A stretch of 64,000 nt of DNA from Streptomyces sp. McG3 (GCF_018619185.1 NZ_JAAXYC010000005.1:1-64000), one strand, 5' to 3'; shown: positions 49,114-58,097, counted from the first letter of the stretch. The notes: generated by a model not told the origin, from the sequence alone. A program made the numbers and translations.

Positions 49114-51495
49114 TCAGTCCCTCAGCAGGTCCGGCACCCCGTCCTCGTCCGGCATGTCCCGCTCCCCCGAGACCACCGTGAGCTGCTGGGTCGCCCGGGT
49201 CAGCGCCACGTACAGCACCCGCAGACCGGCCGGGGACTCGTCCGCGATCTCCGCGGGCGAGACGACCACCGTGGCGTCGTACTCAAGGCCCTTGGCCTCC
49301 AGGCTGCCCAGCGCCACCACCCGCTCCCCCAGCTCCGCGAGCCACTCGCGGGCCTGGGCGCGCCGGTTCATCGCGACGACCACGCCGACCGTGCCGTCCA
49401 CCTCCGCGAGCAGCCGCGCGGCCTCCTCGCGGACCGTGGCGGCCAGGTCCCCCTCGCGTACCGGCTCGAAGCGGGGCACCACCCCGGTCGAGCGGACCGC
49501 CGCCGGGGACTCCATGCCGGGCATCGCCAGCGCCAGCACCTTCGCGGCCAGCTCCGCGATCTCCGCCGGGTTGCGGTAGTTGACGGTGAGGGTGAAGCGG
49601 CGGCGCGGCCGGGAACCGAGCGCCTCGTCCCGGGCGGCGCCCGCCTCGTCCGGGTCGGACCAGGAGGACTGGGCCGGGTCGCCGACGATCGTCCAGGTGG
49701 CGTGCCGGCCCCGGCGGCCGACCATGCGCCACTGCATCGGCGTGAGGTCCTGCGCCTCGTCGACGATGACGTGCGCGTACTCGGTGCGCTCCGCCGCGAG
49801 CCGCTCGGCCCGCTCCCACTGGGTCTCCTCGCGCTGCGGCATCAGCTCCTCCAGGCCGGTGAGCTGGTCCAGCGGATCCGCCTCGCGCTTGCGCCGGGGC
49901 CGGTTCGGGGTGCCCAGCAGCGCCTGGAGCTCGTCCAGGAGCGCCACGTCGTGGACGGACAGCGGCCCCTGGCCGTCCGCGTCCAGCCGCTTCAGCGACC
50001 GGGCCAGCCGGCGCACCTCGCCCTGGTTGAGGATGCGCCGGGACCAGCGGCCGAGGCGTCGCTCGTCGGCCATCGCGGCCAGCACCCGGCGCGGCGTCAG
50101 TTCGGGCCACCAGGCGTCGAGGAACTCCAGGAACGGGGTCTCGGTGGAGACGTCCTCGTCGAACGACGAGCGCAGCTCCGCCACCAGCTGGGGGTCGGTG
50201 TACCGGCCGCGTCCGGAGGACTTGCTCCACAGGGCGTCCAGCAGCAGCTTGCGGGCGCGCGGGCGGAGCAGGTTGACCGGGGCGGTGCCGCCCAGGGCGT
50301 TGTGCCGGATGCGCTGGAGCTCGTCGGCCTCCAGCTCGACCCGGGCCCCGAAGGCGACGACGCGCAGCCGGTTCGGGGTCGTCGCCGCGGCGCCCCGCTC
50401 GGGCTCCTCGCCGAAAGCGAGCTGGCCCGCCTCCTCCCGCGGGGCCGCGGGCCGGCCCTGTTCCAGCGCGCCCCGGGCCGCCTTGCGCAGCACGTGGAGC
50501 ATCCGGGAGGAGCCCTTGATCCGGGCCACCGGCGGTTCGTCGTACGTCGTGGCGCCCTGGAGGCCCGCCGCGTCGTCGGACAGCGAGCCGACCGCGCGGA
50601 TCGCGACCTGGCCCTCCTCGCCGAGTGAGGGCAGCACCCCTTCGGTGTACGCGACCAGGAGCGGGGTGGGCGAGACGACCAGGATGCCGCCCGCGTACCG
50701 CCGCCGGTCCTGGTAGAGCAGGTATGCCGCCCGGTGCAGGGCGACCGCGGTCTTGCCGGTGCCGGGGCCTCCGGTGACCTCGGTGACGGAGGCGGCGGGG
50801 GCCCGGATGACCAGGTCCTGTTCGGCCTGGATGGAGGAGACGATGTCCCGCATGGTGTGGCTGCGGGCCTGGCCGAGGGCCGCCATCAGCGCGCCGTCCC
50901 CGATCACCGGCAGCTTCTCGCCGTCCAGGAACGCCGTCAGCTCCGGGCGCATCAGGTCGTCCTCGACCCCGAGGACCTTGCGGCCCTTGGAGCGGATGAC
51001 CCGGCGGCGTACGACGCGGCCCGGCTCCTTCGGGGTGGAGCGGTAGAACGGCGCGGCGGCCGGGGCGCGCCAGTCGATCACCAGCGGCGCGTAGTCGGAG
51101 TCCAGGACCCCGATCCGGCCGATGTGGAGCGTCTCCGCGATATCGGCGGTGGCGTCCTCCCGCACGGTGTCGTCGGCCGGCTCGACGGAGGTGTACGCGC
51201 CGTCCGGGCCGCGCTCCCCGTCCTTGCCGAGCAGCAGGTCGATCCTCCCGAAGAGGAAGTCCTCGAACTCGCTGTTCAGCCGATTGAGGTGGATCCCCGC
51301 CCGGAACACCTGGGCGTCCCGCTCCGCGAGCGCGCCGGGGGTACCGACCTGGCCGCGCTTGACGGCGTCGTTCATAAGAAATTCCGCCTCGTGGATCTTC
51401 TCTTCGAGGCGGTGATAAACACGGTCGAGATGCTCCTGCTCGACACCGATTTCCCGGTCCCGCAGCGATTCGACAGCGGCATCCTGCGCGGCCAC
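49114..51495 (-). CDS. HelD-like UvrD/Rep-family (SF1) helicase
   Basis: HelD-type proteins bind RNA polymerase and help recycle it or protect it from rifamycins. The N-terminus is a coiled-coil (QEHLDRVYHRLEEKIHEAEFLM, about residues 20-41). Walker A is GGPGTGKTA near residue 242. Walker B is in HVIVDEAQDLTPMQW, and motifs VNYRNP and RVLYVALTRATQQL follow. The length of 793 residues matches class II HelD proteins. The start is a GTG at 51495 with AAGGGGG upstream. No rifamycin-associated element was recognised upstream, so resistance inducibility is not supported. Confidence 0.9.
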   Translation of the reverse strand: MAAQDAAVESLRDREIGVEQEHLDRVYHRLEEKIHEAEFLMNDAVKRGQVGTPGALAERDAQVFRAGIHLNRLNSEFEDFLFGRIDLLLGKDGERGPDGAYTSVEPADDTVREDATADIAETLHIGRIGVLDSDYAPLVIDWRAPAAAPFYRSTPKEPGRVVRRRVIRSKGRKVLGVEDDLMRPELTAFLDGEKLPVIGDGALMAALGQARSHTMRDIVSSIQAEQDLVIRAPAASVTEVTGGPGTGKTAVALHRAAYLLYQDRRRYAGGILVVSPTPLLVAYTEGVLPSLGEEGQVAIRAVGSLSDDAAGLQGATTYDEPPVARIKGSSRMLHVLRKAARGALEQGRPAAPREEAGQLAFGEEPERGAAATTPNRLRVVAFGARVELEADELQRIRHNALGGTAPVNLLRPRARKLLLDALWSKSSGRGRYTDPQLVAELRSSFDEDVSTETPFLEFLDAWWPELTPRRVLAAMADERRLGRWSRRILNQGEVRRLARSLKRLDADGQGPLSVHDVALLDELQALLGTPNRPRRKREADPLDQLTGLEELMPQREETQWERAERLAAERTEYAHVIVDEAQDLTPMQWRMVGRRGRHATWTIVGDPAQSSWSDPDEAGAARDEALGSRPRRRFTLTVNYRNPAEIAELAAKVLALAMPGMESPAAVRSTGVVPRFEPVREGDLAATVREEAARLLAEVDGTVGVVVAMNRRAQAREWLAELGERVVALGSLEAKGLEYDATVVVSPAEIADESPAGLRVLYVALTRATQQLTVVSGERDMPDEDGVPDLLRD

Positions 51496-51651
51496 CGAGG
51501 CCCCCTTCTGACGTGCACTGGGCAGCCGTCAACCCTATAGCGAAGGGGGGCCCGAGCGCACCTGTCGACCGGGGCGGATCGCGCGTCGCGTCGGACGGCG
51601 ACCGGACGGGGAACGGACGGGGTGGCGCGATGAGGCGGGGCGGGGCGCGGC

Positions 51652-52647
51652 TCAGGCTCCGATCTCCACCAGCCGCTCCCCGTCGAAGGTCCGCACCTCG
51701 AAGCGGTCGATGTCCTCACGGTCCATCGCCGCCCCGCCGTGCACGTACAGCGGGGCCTTGGCCGTCGGGTTCGTCGCGCCCTCGATGCCGTACCCCCACT
51801 GCGGAACGGACCAGGAGGTGACGACCTCCTCCTCACCCGCCTTGGAGACGGCGATCAGCCGGCACTTCTGCGGTCCCTTGACGTTCTTCAGCTCCAGGAC
51901 CGTGTGGGTGCCCCAGGTCTTCTCCTCCATGCCGACCGTGGCGTCGACCCGGGTGGTGGGGTCGGTCGCCGAGACCTTCTCCGTCATGTGCTGGAAGAAG
52001 GCGTCCTCGGCGGGGCTGGTGGGATGCGGGCCGGCGGCCACCGGTCCGCCGCCGCGGTCGTCGCCCGCCGTGACCGCGAACGCGGCGACCGGGCCGCCGA
52101 TGATCAGGGCGGCGGCAGCGGCGACCAGATACCGGCTGCGCCGGGTGCGCCGGTGCCGCTTGTGCGCGACCTCGTCCATCAGCCCGCCCAGCAGCCGGGG
52201 CGCGGGCCGCTCGGGCACATGCGGCACGGGACGGGCCCCGGGGGCGCCGGCGGGCGACTCGGAGAGCATCGCGAGCATGGGCTCCATCCCCGCGAACTCG
52301 TCGAGATGCGCGGCGCACCGGGCGCAGCCCGCGAGATGGGCCTCGAAGGCGCTCGCCTGCGCGTCGTCGAGGACGCCGAGGACGTAGGCGGCGGCCGCGT
52401 CGTGCTCGGACCCTTCGGGCGGGCCGGGGAGGCCGTCCGGACCGGCGGGACCGGAGGGGTGCCCGGGACCGGAGGGGTGCCCGGGACCGGCGGGGTGCCC
52501 TGGACCGGAGGGGTGCCCGGGGCCGGAGAGGTACGCGGGGCCCGAGGAGTGTGCGGGACCCGCGGTATACGGGGGACGCGAGGGACCGGACGGCGTGCGG
52601 TGGCCGGGCGGGCGGGGCCCGAACGGCTGCCACTGCTGGTCGCTCAT
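51652..52647 (-). CDS. rsuA: Zinc anti-sigma factor (RsuA-like) with Pro/Gly/His-rich N-terminal repeats
   Basis: This membrane protein likely holds SigU inactive. The zinc-binding anti-sigma motif is HLAGCARC at about residue 100 (HxxxCxxC). A single membrane segment (YLVAAAAALIIGGPVAAFAVTA) follows, with an extracytoplasmic sensor domain. The N-terminal ~75 residues carry six-residue repeats (PSGPGH) encoded by an 18-base tandem tract at about 52449-52530. The ATG overlaps the sigma factor stop as ATGA. The name rests on the memory that sigU and rsuA are adjacent in S. coelicolor near a UvrD-type helicase. Confidence 0.88.
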   Translation of the reverse strand: MSDQQWQPFGPRPPGHRTPSGPSRPPYTAGPAHSSGPAYLSGPGHPSGPGHPAGPGHPSGPGHPSGPAGPDGLPGPPEGSEHDAAAAYVLGVLDDAQASAFEAHLAGCARCAAHLDEFAGMEPMLAMLSESPAGAPGARPVPHVPERPAPRLLGGLMDEVAHKRHRRTRRSRYLVAAAAALIIGGPVAAFAVTAGDDRGGGPVAAGPHPTSPAEDAFFQHMTEKVSATDPTTRVDATVGMEEKTWGTHTVLELKNVKGPQKCRLIAVSKAGEEEVVTSWSVPQWGYGIEGATNPTAKAPLYVHGGAAMDREDIDRFEVRTFDGERLVEIGA

Positions 52648-53231
52648 GCCGTGATCCCCCTCTCTTCGAGTGCGAGCTTCATCGAACGGAGTGCGTAGAA
52701 CACCCGGGACCGCACGGTCCCGCTGGGGACGCCCAGCACCTCGGCGGCCTCATTGACCGTACGTCCCTTGAAGTAGGTCTCGACCAATGCTTCCCGGTGC
52801 GCGGGGGTCAAATCTTCGAGCGCGTCCGAGAGCGTCATCAGCCACAGCGCCTTGTCGATCTCGTCCTCCGCGGGAATGACCTCCAGCGGCGACGGATCGA
52901 CCTCGCGCGGCCGGGCCTGCCGGCTGCGGTGGTTGTCGATGACGATGCGCCGGGCGACCGTCACCAGCCAGGGTCGGACGGAGCCGGTGGCCCGGTTGAG
53001 CCGGCCGGCGTTCTTCCAGGCACGGATGAGCGTCTCCTGCACCACGTCCTCGGCCCGCTGGCGGTCGCCCGCGACGAGTCGGAGCACGTACGCGAGCAGC
53101 GGCCCGGCGTGTTCGCGGTACAGCGCCCGCATCAGTTCCTCGTCGGGTATCCCGGAGGGGGACGGGGGCGGCTCACTGCGATGTCGAGCCCTGTGCGGAC
53201 GGTCATCGGCCACGGCCGCATCCTTGCGCAC
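52644..53231 (-). CDS. sigU: ECF-family sigma factor, SigU-like
   Basis: This alternative sigma factor has region 2 at about residues 40-105 (LYREHAGPLLAYVLRLVAGD, then AEDVVQETLIRAWKN) and region 4 at about 140-190 (LTPAHREALVETYFKGRTVNE, then GTVRSRVFYALRSMK). The basic N-terminus of about 30 residues is variable. The GTG at 53231 follows GGGAGG. It is co-translated with its zinc anti-sigma. In S. coelicolor, SigU activity affects secretion and aerial growth, from literature memory. Confidence 0.88.
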   Translation of the reverse strand: MRKDAAVADDRPHRARHRSEPPPSPSGIPDEELMRALYREHAGPLLAYVLRLVAGDRQRAEDVVQETLIRAWKNAGRLNRATGSVRPWLVTVARRIVIDNHRSRQARPREVDPSPLEVIPAEDEIDKALWLMTLSDALEDLTPAHREALVETYFKGRTVNEAAEVLGVPSGTVRSRVFYALRSMKLALEERGITA

Positions 53232-53297
53232 CCGAACCTCCCGGTCGAGACCTCTGAAACGAGCTCTTCGGCCATCGGTACGGGGGCGGGGCCCGGT

Positions 53298-53936
53298 TCA
53301 CTCAACGCCGGGCGGAATTTCTTTCTCCGGACCGCGCCCGTCGGCCGCCCGCAGGGTCCTGCGCCGGTGCCGGGCGACCCGTTCGCGGTTGCCGCAGACC
53401 TCGCCGGAGCACCAACGGCGCCGTCCACCGCGCGAGGTGTCCAGGTAGAGACGGTGGCAGTCCTCGCCCTGGCAGCGGCGCAGGGCCGCCCGTGCGGCCG
53501 GGTCGGTGAGCAGGTCCACGGCGTCCCGGGCGACGACGGCGAGGAGCCCCGCGCAGTCGGGTGCCGTGCTCAGGGCCCGCACCAGGCCGCCGTCCGCACC
53601 GCGTACCGCGCGGGGCCCCGGAGGCGCCCCGGAGGCCGCGGAGTTGACCCGCTCCAGCGCCCCGTCGGCCTCGGGACCGCCGAGCTGAGCCGCCATCAGG
53701 CGGCTCACGGCGGAGCGCAGTTCGTGGAATCGGGCCACCCAGGTGTCGTCCAGTGCCGCCAGTACGGTGCCCTGCGGGACGAGCCGGGCGTCGGTCAGCC
53801 ACCGCGCCAGACGCACGGGCCCGTCGAGCTGTTCGCAGGCCCCGGGCGCCCCGCCCGCGGGCTCCGTGGCCACCAGATCGAGGCAGATCCGGCCCGTGTC
53901 GAACCGCCACATCCGCGCACCCCTGCCCGCTGCCAT
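53298..53936 (-). CDS. CGNR zinc-finger protein (ABATE domain)
   Basis: The N-terminal ABATE region starts with WRFDTGRICLDLVATEPAGG. The C-terminal CGNR zinc finger reads RRCQGEDCHRLYLD, then RRRWCSGEVCGNRERVARHRRR, with Cys pairs that could bind zinc. Such proteins are predicted stress-related regulators; the target is unknown. The ATG at 53936 and another at 53915 are both plausible, and the frame extends to 54059. It lies upstream of sigU on the same strand with 66 bases between, so co-transcription is possible. Confidence 0.85.
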   Translation of the reverse strand: MAAGRGARMWRFDTGRICLDLVATEPAGGAPGACEQLDGPVRLARWLTDARLVPQGTVLAALDDTWVARFHELRSAVSRLMAAQLGGPEADGALERVNSAASGAPPGPRAVRGADGGLVRALSTAPDCAGLLAVVARDAVDLLTDPAARAALRRCQGEDCHRLYLDTSRGGRRRWCSGEVCGNRERVARHRRRTLRAADGRGPEKEIPPGVE

Positions 53937-54081
53937 GCTCCTGTCACCACCTTGGGTCACCGGTCGAACGGCCACCCCCCAGAGTGCCCCGGCAGGGGCC
54001 CGGCCGGAACCCCCGCCGCCGTCCCGGTGCCAGGGCCCGCCCCCGTACCGTGGCGCCATGGATCACGAGGGGGAGACGCCC

Positions 54082-54702
54082 ATGGACCACCGGGACGCGA
54101 ACACCGTGCCCGGCCCCGGCGGCCTGCGGCTGCGCCGGTGGCGCGAGGAGGACCTGCCGGCGCTGCTGGAGGCATATGAGGATCCGGCGATGCGGCGGTG
54201 GCTGGCCACCCAGGTCTCCGGGCCGGACGGGGCGGCCGACTGGCTGGAGGCGCAGCGCGCGGGGTGGGCGACGGGCACCCGCTTCGCCTTCGCCGTGACC
54301 GACGGCGCGCGGGACGGCGTACCGCTCGGCAACATCGTGCTGAAGCGGCCGGATCCGGGCGACGACCGCGCGGAGGTGGGCTATTGGACGACTGCTGCGG
54401 CGCGCGGCCGGGGCGTGGCGTCCCGGGCCCTGACGGCGCTGACCGACTGGTCGTTCACGGAGTTCGCCGAACAGGGCCTGACCAGGCTGGAGTTGTTTCA
54501 CCAGGTGGACAACGGGGCCTCGTGCCGGGTGGCGGAGAAGTGCGGCTACGCACTGGCGCGGGTGATTCCGGCGCTGCCGCCCGACTATCCGCTGGACGGC
54601 CATGTGCATGCGCGCGAGGCCCCCTCGGCGGCGGTCAGCCGGCCGGTGGGTCGTCGTGCAGAAGCCGCTGGAACAGGTGGTGGTCGCGCCAGCCGCCGTT
54701 GA
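54082..54702 (+). CDS. GNAT-family N-acetyltransferase (RimJ/RimL-like)
   Basis: This is an acetyl-CoA-dependent acetyltransferase of unknown substrate. The fold starts with LRLRRWREEDLPALLEAYEDP. The acetyl-CoA loop is in ARGRGVASRALTALTDWSF, preceded by AEVGYWTTAAA. The ATG at 54082 is chosen because GAGGGGGAG lies just upstream; an ATG at 54058 adds eight residues. The last 68 bases overlap the convergent second GNAT gene. Confidence 0.88.
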   Translation: MDHRDANTVPGPGGLRLRRWREEDLPALLEAYEDPAMRRWLATQVSGPDGAADWLEAQRAGWATGTRFAFAVTDGARDGVPLGNIVLKRPDPGDDRAEVGYWTTAAARGRGVASRALTALTDWSFTEFAEQGLTRLELFHQVDNGASCRVAEKCGYALARVIPALPPDYPLDGHVHAREAPSAAVSRPVGRRAEAAGTGGGRASRR

Positions 54703-55198
54703 TGTGCAGATAGCCCGGCGCGGTGCCGATCCGCTCGAACCCGGCCTTGGCGAGCACCCGTTGGGAAGGGCCGTTGTCGGTGACGGTCGCCGCCTCGACG
54801 CGGTGCAGGCCCAGCCGGTCGCGGGCGGCGTCGCAGACCGCGCCGACGGCGGCGGTGGCGAGACCGCGTCCGGCGTGGTCCGCGTCGACCCAGTAGCCGA
54901 GGCGGGCGTTGCGGTAGGGACCCCGTTCGACTCCGGAGAGCGTGAAGCCGCCGATCACCCGGCCGTCGTCGTCCGTGACCGCCCAGGGCATGGCCCGCCC
55001 GGCATCCCGGTCGGCCAGCAGGGCGGTGAGCCGGGCGGTCTGGCCCTCGACGGTGTAGAAGGCCTCGGGGCGTACGGGTTCCCAGCGGCGCATGTACGCG
55101 CGGTTGCGGGTGAGGGCCGCGGCGAAGGCGGGAGCATCGGTGATCGCGACGGGGCGGAAGGCCACGTCCGGGGCGATCCGGTGGAGGTGATCGGTCAT
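54635..55198 (-). CDS. GNAT-family N-acetyltransferase (RimJ-like)
   Basis: This 187-residue protein has the GNAT core RNARLGYWVDADHAGRGLATAAVGAVCD. The C-terminal VEAATVTDNGPSQRVLAKAGFERIG is typical of RimJ-type enzymes acting on protein N-termini, though the substrate is unproven. It overlaps the convergent GNAT gene at its 3' end. The ATG at 55198 gives a normal family N-terminus (ITDAPAFAAAL). Confidence 0.9.
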   Translation of the reverse strand: MTDHLHRIAPDVAFRPVAITDAPAFAAALTRNRAYMRRWEPVRPEAFYTVEGQTARLTALLADRDAGRAMPWAVTDDDGRVIGGFTLSGVERGPYRNARLGYWVDADHAGRGLATAAVGAVCDAARDRLGLHRVEAATVTDNGPSQRVLAKAGFERIGTAPGYLHINGGWRDHHLFQRLLHDDPPAG

Positions 55199-55292
55199 CC
55201 GGTCACGCTAGGGCCTCTCGTTTGGATCATGCCAGGCTCGCGTCCAGACGAAAGACCCTGACCGGGACGCCCCGGCTCCCGCGCGGGGCCCC

Positions 55293-56435
55293 TCAGCGGT
55301 CGTACTTCGTGTCCGCCGACGGGTCCAGCGCCAGCCGGTAGCCGCGCTTGACGACCGTCTGGATCAGCCGGGGCACGCCGAGCGCCGAGCGCAGGCGGGC
55401 CATCGCGGTCTCCACCGCGTGCTCGTCGGTGCCACTGCCGGGCAGGGTCCGCAGCAGGTCGGCGCGGGCCACCACCCAGCCGGGGCGGCGGGCCAGCGCG
55501 TGCAGGAGGGCCATGCCCGCGGGCGGCACCGCGCGCAGCTCGTCGTCGACGAGGACGGCGTGGCCCCGGATCTCGACCCGGTGGCCGGCGACGGGCAGGG
55601 TGCGGGCGGCGAGCGGGAGCCGGGCGCACATCAGCTGGACGAGGGGGCCGAGCCGGAAGCGCTCCGGCTGGACGGTGTCGATGCCCCGGGCCTGGAGCGG
55701 GAGGGCGGTGACCGGTCCGACGCAGGCGACCAGGACATCGTCGCGCAGGGCGCCGAGGACCTCCGGAAGCAGTCCGCGGGTCTCGGCGCGGCCCAGGAAC
55801 GAGGCGGCGGCGGGGGCGCTGGTGAAGGTGATCGCGTCGAGGCCCCGGGCGGCCGTGACGTCGAGCATCCGGTCGAGCGGGGCGATGTCCTGCGGGGGCA
55901 TCCAGCGGTAGACGGGGACGACGACGACGTCGGCGCCCGCGGCCGTCAGGGACTCGACGAATCCGGGCAGCGGTTCGCCGTGCAGCTGGAGGGCGATCCG
56001 GCGGCCGGCGACGCCTTGGGCGAGGAGCCGGTCGAGGACCTCGGCCATCGATTCGGACCCGGGCGACCAGGCCTCGGTCAGCCCGGCGGCCCGGATGGCG
56101 CCCTTGACCTTGGGGCCCCGGGCGAGGAGTTCGGTCCCGCTCAGCGTCGCCAGCAGGGCGTCGCCGATGCCCCAGCCGTCGGCCGCCTCGATCCAGCCGC
56201 GGAAGCCGATGGCGGTGGTGGCGACCACCACGTCGGGGGCGTGGCCGATCAGCTGCTCGGTGGCGGCGAGGAGTTCGCTGTCGTCGGCGAGCTGCACGAT
56301 CCGCAGGGCGGGGGCGTGCAGGACGGCGGCGCCGCGGCGCTTGAGGAGGGTGGCGAGCTCCTCGGCGCGGCGGGCGGCGGTCACCCCGACGGTGAAGCCC
56401 GCGAGGGGGCCGTGCGTTGTGTCGTCGTCCTGCAT
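55293..56435 (-). CDS. nnaR: HemD-like/winged-helix nitrogen regulator (NnaR)
   Basis: The N-terminal ~265 residues resemble uroporphyrinogen-III synthase (FTVGVTAARRAEELATLLKRRG, GPKVKGAIRAAGL, ITFTSAPAAASFL). The C-terminal ~100 residues form an OmpR-like winged helix (GMALLHALARRPGWVVARADLLRTL, then VETAMARLRSALGVPRLIQTVVKRGYRL). In Streptomyces this fusion is NnaR, a co-activator of nitrate/nitrite genes with GlnR. The position directly downstream of narK supports this. A pure heme-synthesis role is less likely because of the DNA-binding domain. Confidence 0.9.
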   Translation of the reverse strand: MQDDDTTHGPLAGFTVGVTAARRAEELATLLKRRGAAVLHAPALRIVQLADDSELLAATEQLIGHAPDVVVATTAIGFRGWIEAADGWGIGDALLATLSGTELLARGPKVKGAIRAAGLTEAWSPGSESMAEVLDRLLAQGVAGRRIALQLHGEPLPGFVESLTAAGADVVVVPVYRWMPPQDIAPLDRMLDVTAARGLDAITFTSAPAAASFLGRAETRGLLPEVLGALRDDVLVACVGPVTALPLQARGIDTVQPERFRLGPLVQLMCARLPLAARTLPVAGHRVEIRGHAVLVDDELRAVPPAGMALLHALARRPGWVVARADLLRTLPGSGTDEHAVETAMARLRSALGVPRLIQTVVKRGYRLALDPSADTKYDR

Positions 56436-56525
56436 GGCGTGTTCCCGGCTCCCGTGGTTCCGCTGGTACGCGAGGTGCGAAGGCCCGAGACTGTCAACGA
56501 TGCATGACAGGCTCGGTTCCCCCGT

Positions 56526-56541
56526 ATTTCCCGGCCGTTAC
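56526..56541. promoter_or_regulatory. GlnR-like half box upstream of nnaR
   Basis: On the minus strand the sequence reads GTAAC-n6-GAAAT, close to the GlnR a-site gTnAC-n6-GaAAC. It lies about 91 bases upstream of the nnaR start. A second half box at the expected spacing is poor, so the site is tentative. Confidence 0.4.
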
Positions 56542-56602
56542 GTCGCACGACGCCGGGATGTCGTCCCGTGCTCCCTCCGGGGCGACGGGCCCCGGACCCT
56601 TC

Positions 56603-56629
56603 CTGCACCTCCTACACCTCCTACACCTC
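56603..56629. repeat. 9-bp tandem repeat (3 copies) across the narK stop codon
   Basis: Units ctRcacctc run 56603-56611, 56612-56620 and 56621-56629. The narK stop (56621-56623) is the first TAG in the repeat, and the next unit repeats TAG in frame at 56612-56614. Confidence 0.88.
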
Positions 56630-57955
56630 CGCGTAGCCGAGCCGGCCCCGTGTGGGCACGGGCGCGGGGCGGCGAAGGTATACCGCCCAGGTGAGGGCGA
56701 AGCACACCCCGTAGAAGGCGAGGAAGGACCAGAAGGCCGCGGTTCCGGTGCCGGAGGCCTGGAAGGACTGGCGGAAGGCGAGGTTGATGGCCAGGCCGCC
56801 GAGCGCGCCGACGGCCCCGATGAGGCCCATGGCGGCGCCGGAGAGCCGCCGTCCGTGGGCGGCGGCGGCCTCCGCGTCGAGCCCCCTGGCGAGGGCCTTG
56901 GCGTGGAAGATGCCGGGGATCATCTTGTACGTCGATCCGTTGCCGAGGCCCGTCAGGACGAACAGGGCGGTGAAGCCGGTGAGGAAGACGGGCAGCGAGG
57001 CGTTCCCCGAGGCCTGGATGACGACGCCGGTGGCGGCGGCCATCGCGGCGAAGGTGGCCAGGGTGATGCGCGCACCGCCGTACCGGTCGGCGAGCCGGCC
57101 TCCGACGGGCCGGATCAGGGAGCCCAGCAGCGGGCCGATGAAGGTGAGCGAGGCGGCCTGGAGCGGGGTCCGGCCGAACTGGGTCTGGAGCACCAGGCCG
57201 AAGGCGAAGCTGTAGCCGATGAACGAGCCGAAGGTGCCGATGTAGAGGACCGCCATGATCCAGGTGTGCGGGTCGCGGACGGCTTCCAGCGCGGCCCCGG
57301 TGTCGTTCTTCACGGGCCGGAGGTTGTCCATGTACAGGGCGGCGCAGACGGCGGCCAGGACGATCAGCGGGATGTACACGCCGAGGACGATCCGGGGGTG
57401 CGAGGCCCCGAGCGTGCCGATGACGAGCAGGCCGACGAGCTGGACGACGGGGACGCCGATGTTGCCGCCGCCCGCGTTCAGGCCGAGTGCCCAGCCCTTC
57501 TCGCGCAGCGGGAAGAAGGCGTTGATGTTGGTCATCGACGAGGCGAAGTTGCCGCCGCCGATCCCGGTGAGCGCCGCGACCGCGACGAAGGTGGCGTACG
57601 AGGTCCCGGGTTCCATCACCCAGAAGGCGGCCAGGGTCGGGACGAGCAGGCTCACCGCGCTGAAGATCGTCCAGTTGCGGCCGCCGAACCGGGCGACGGC
57701 GAAGGTGTAGGGCACCCGTACCAGCGCGCCGACGAGGGTGGCGGTCGAGATGAGGAAGAACTTCCCGGCCGGGTCGATGCCGTACTCCGGTCCCATGAAC
57801 AGGACCATCACCGACCAGAGGGTCCAGATGGAGAATCCGATGTGCTCGGAGAGCACGGAGAACCACAGGTTGCGGCGGGCGACCCGTTCGCCCTTCTCCT
57901 GCCAGAACGTCTCGTCCTCCGGCTCCCAGGTCTCGATCCAACGGCCTGCCATCAC
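56621..57955 (-). CDS. narK: Nitrate/nitrite MFS transporter
   Basis: This NNP-family transporter has 444 residues and about 12 hydrophobic segments. The first NNP signature is GGGNFASSMTNINAFFP at about residues 138-154. The second is GLNAGGGNIGVPVVQL immediately after. It may import nitrate or export nitrite. nnaR lies 185 bases downstream on the same strand. Two 22-base direct repeats upstream may regulate it. The stop codon is duplicated in a tandem repeat. Confidence 0.93.
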   Translation of the reverse strand: MMAGRWIETWEPEDETFWQEKGERVARRNLWFSVLSEHIGFSIWTLWSVMVLFMGPEYGIDPAGKFFLISTATLVGALVRVPYTFAVARFGGRNWTIFSAVSLLVPTLAAFWVMEPGTSYATFVAVAALTGIGGGNFASSMTNINAFFPLREKGWALGLNAGGGNIGVPVVQLVGLLVIGTLGASHPRIVLGVYIPLIVLAAVCAALYMDNLRPVKNDTGAALEAVRDPHTWIMAVLYIGTFGSFIGYSFAFGLVLQTQFGRTPLQAASLTFIGPLLGSLIRPVGGRLADRYGGARITLATFAAMAAATGVVIQASGNASLPVFLTGFTALFVLTGLGNGSTYKMIPGIFHAKALARGLDAEAAAAHGRRLSGAAMGLIGAVGALGGLAINLAFRQSFQASGTGTAAFWSFLAFYGVCFALTWAVYLRRPAPVPTRGRLGYAEV

Positions 57956-57971
57956 GCGCCTCCACAGGGGG

Positions 57972-58015
57972 TCGGGGTGGTGTCCCCGTCGCTTCGGGGT
58001 GTTGTCCCCGACGCT
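57972..58015. repeat. 22-bp tandem direct repeat upstream of narK
   Basis: Two adjacent 22-base units (57972-57993 and 57994-58015) differ at two positions. Each contains cgggg...ccccg, so each can also form a small hairpin. They lie 17-60 bases upstream of the narK start, where an operator or leader element could act. Confidence 0.75.
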
Positions 58016-58069
58016 AGGGAGCCCGCGTTTCGGCGTGGTGCCGTGAGGTGACCGGTGGGCAACCTTGCT

Positions 58070-58097
58070 CTCACCGGGCCCCTCCCGGCCCGGTGAG
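58070..58097 (-). terminator. Terminator of the acyltransferase gene
   Basis: A perfect 11-pair stem (58070-58080 with 58087-58097) with a 6-base loop lies 12 bases beyond the acyltransferase stop codon. It separates the mat operon from narK. Confidence 0.8.

Noticed and set aside
51496-51651. Rifamycin-associated element upstream of the HelD-like gene
   Set aside because: No long palindrome of the expected kind is visible, so the gene cannot be called HelR on this evidence.
55293-56435. Plain uroporphyrinogen-III synthase (hemD)
   Set aside because: A C-terminal winged-helix domain and narK adjacency fit the NnaR regulator better.
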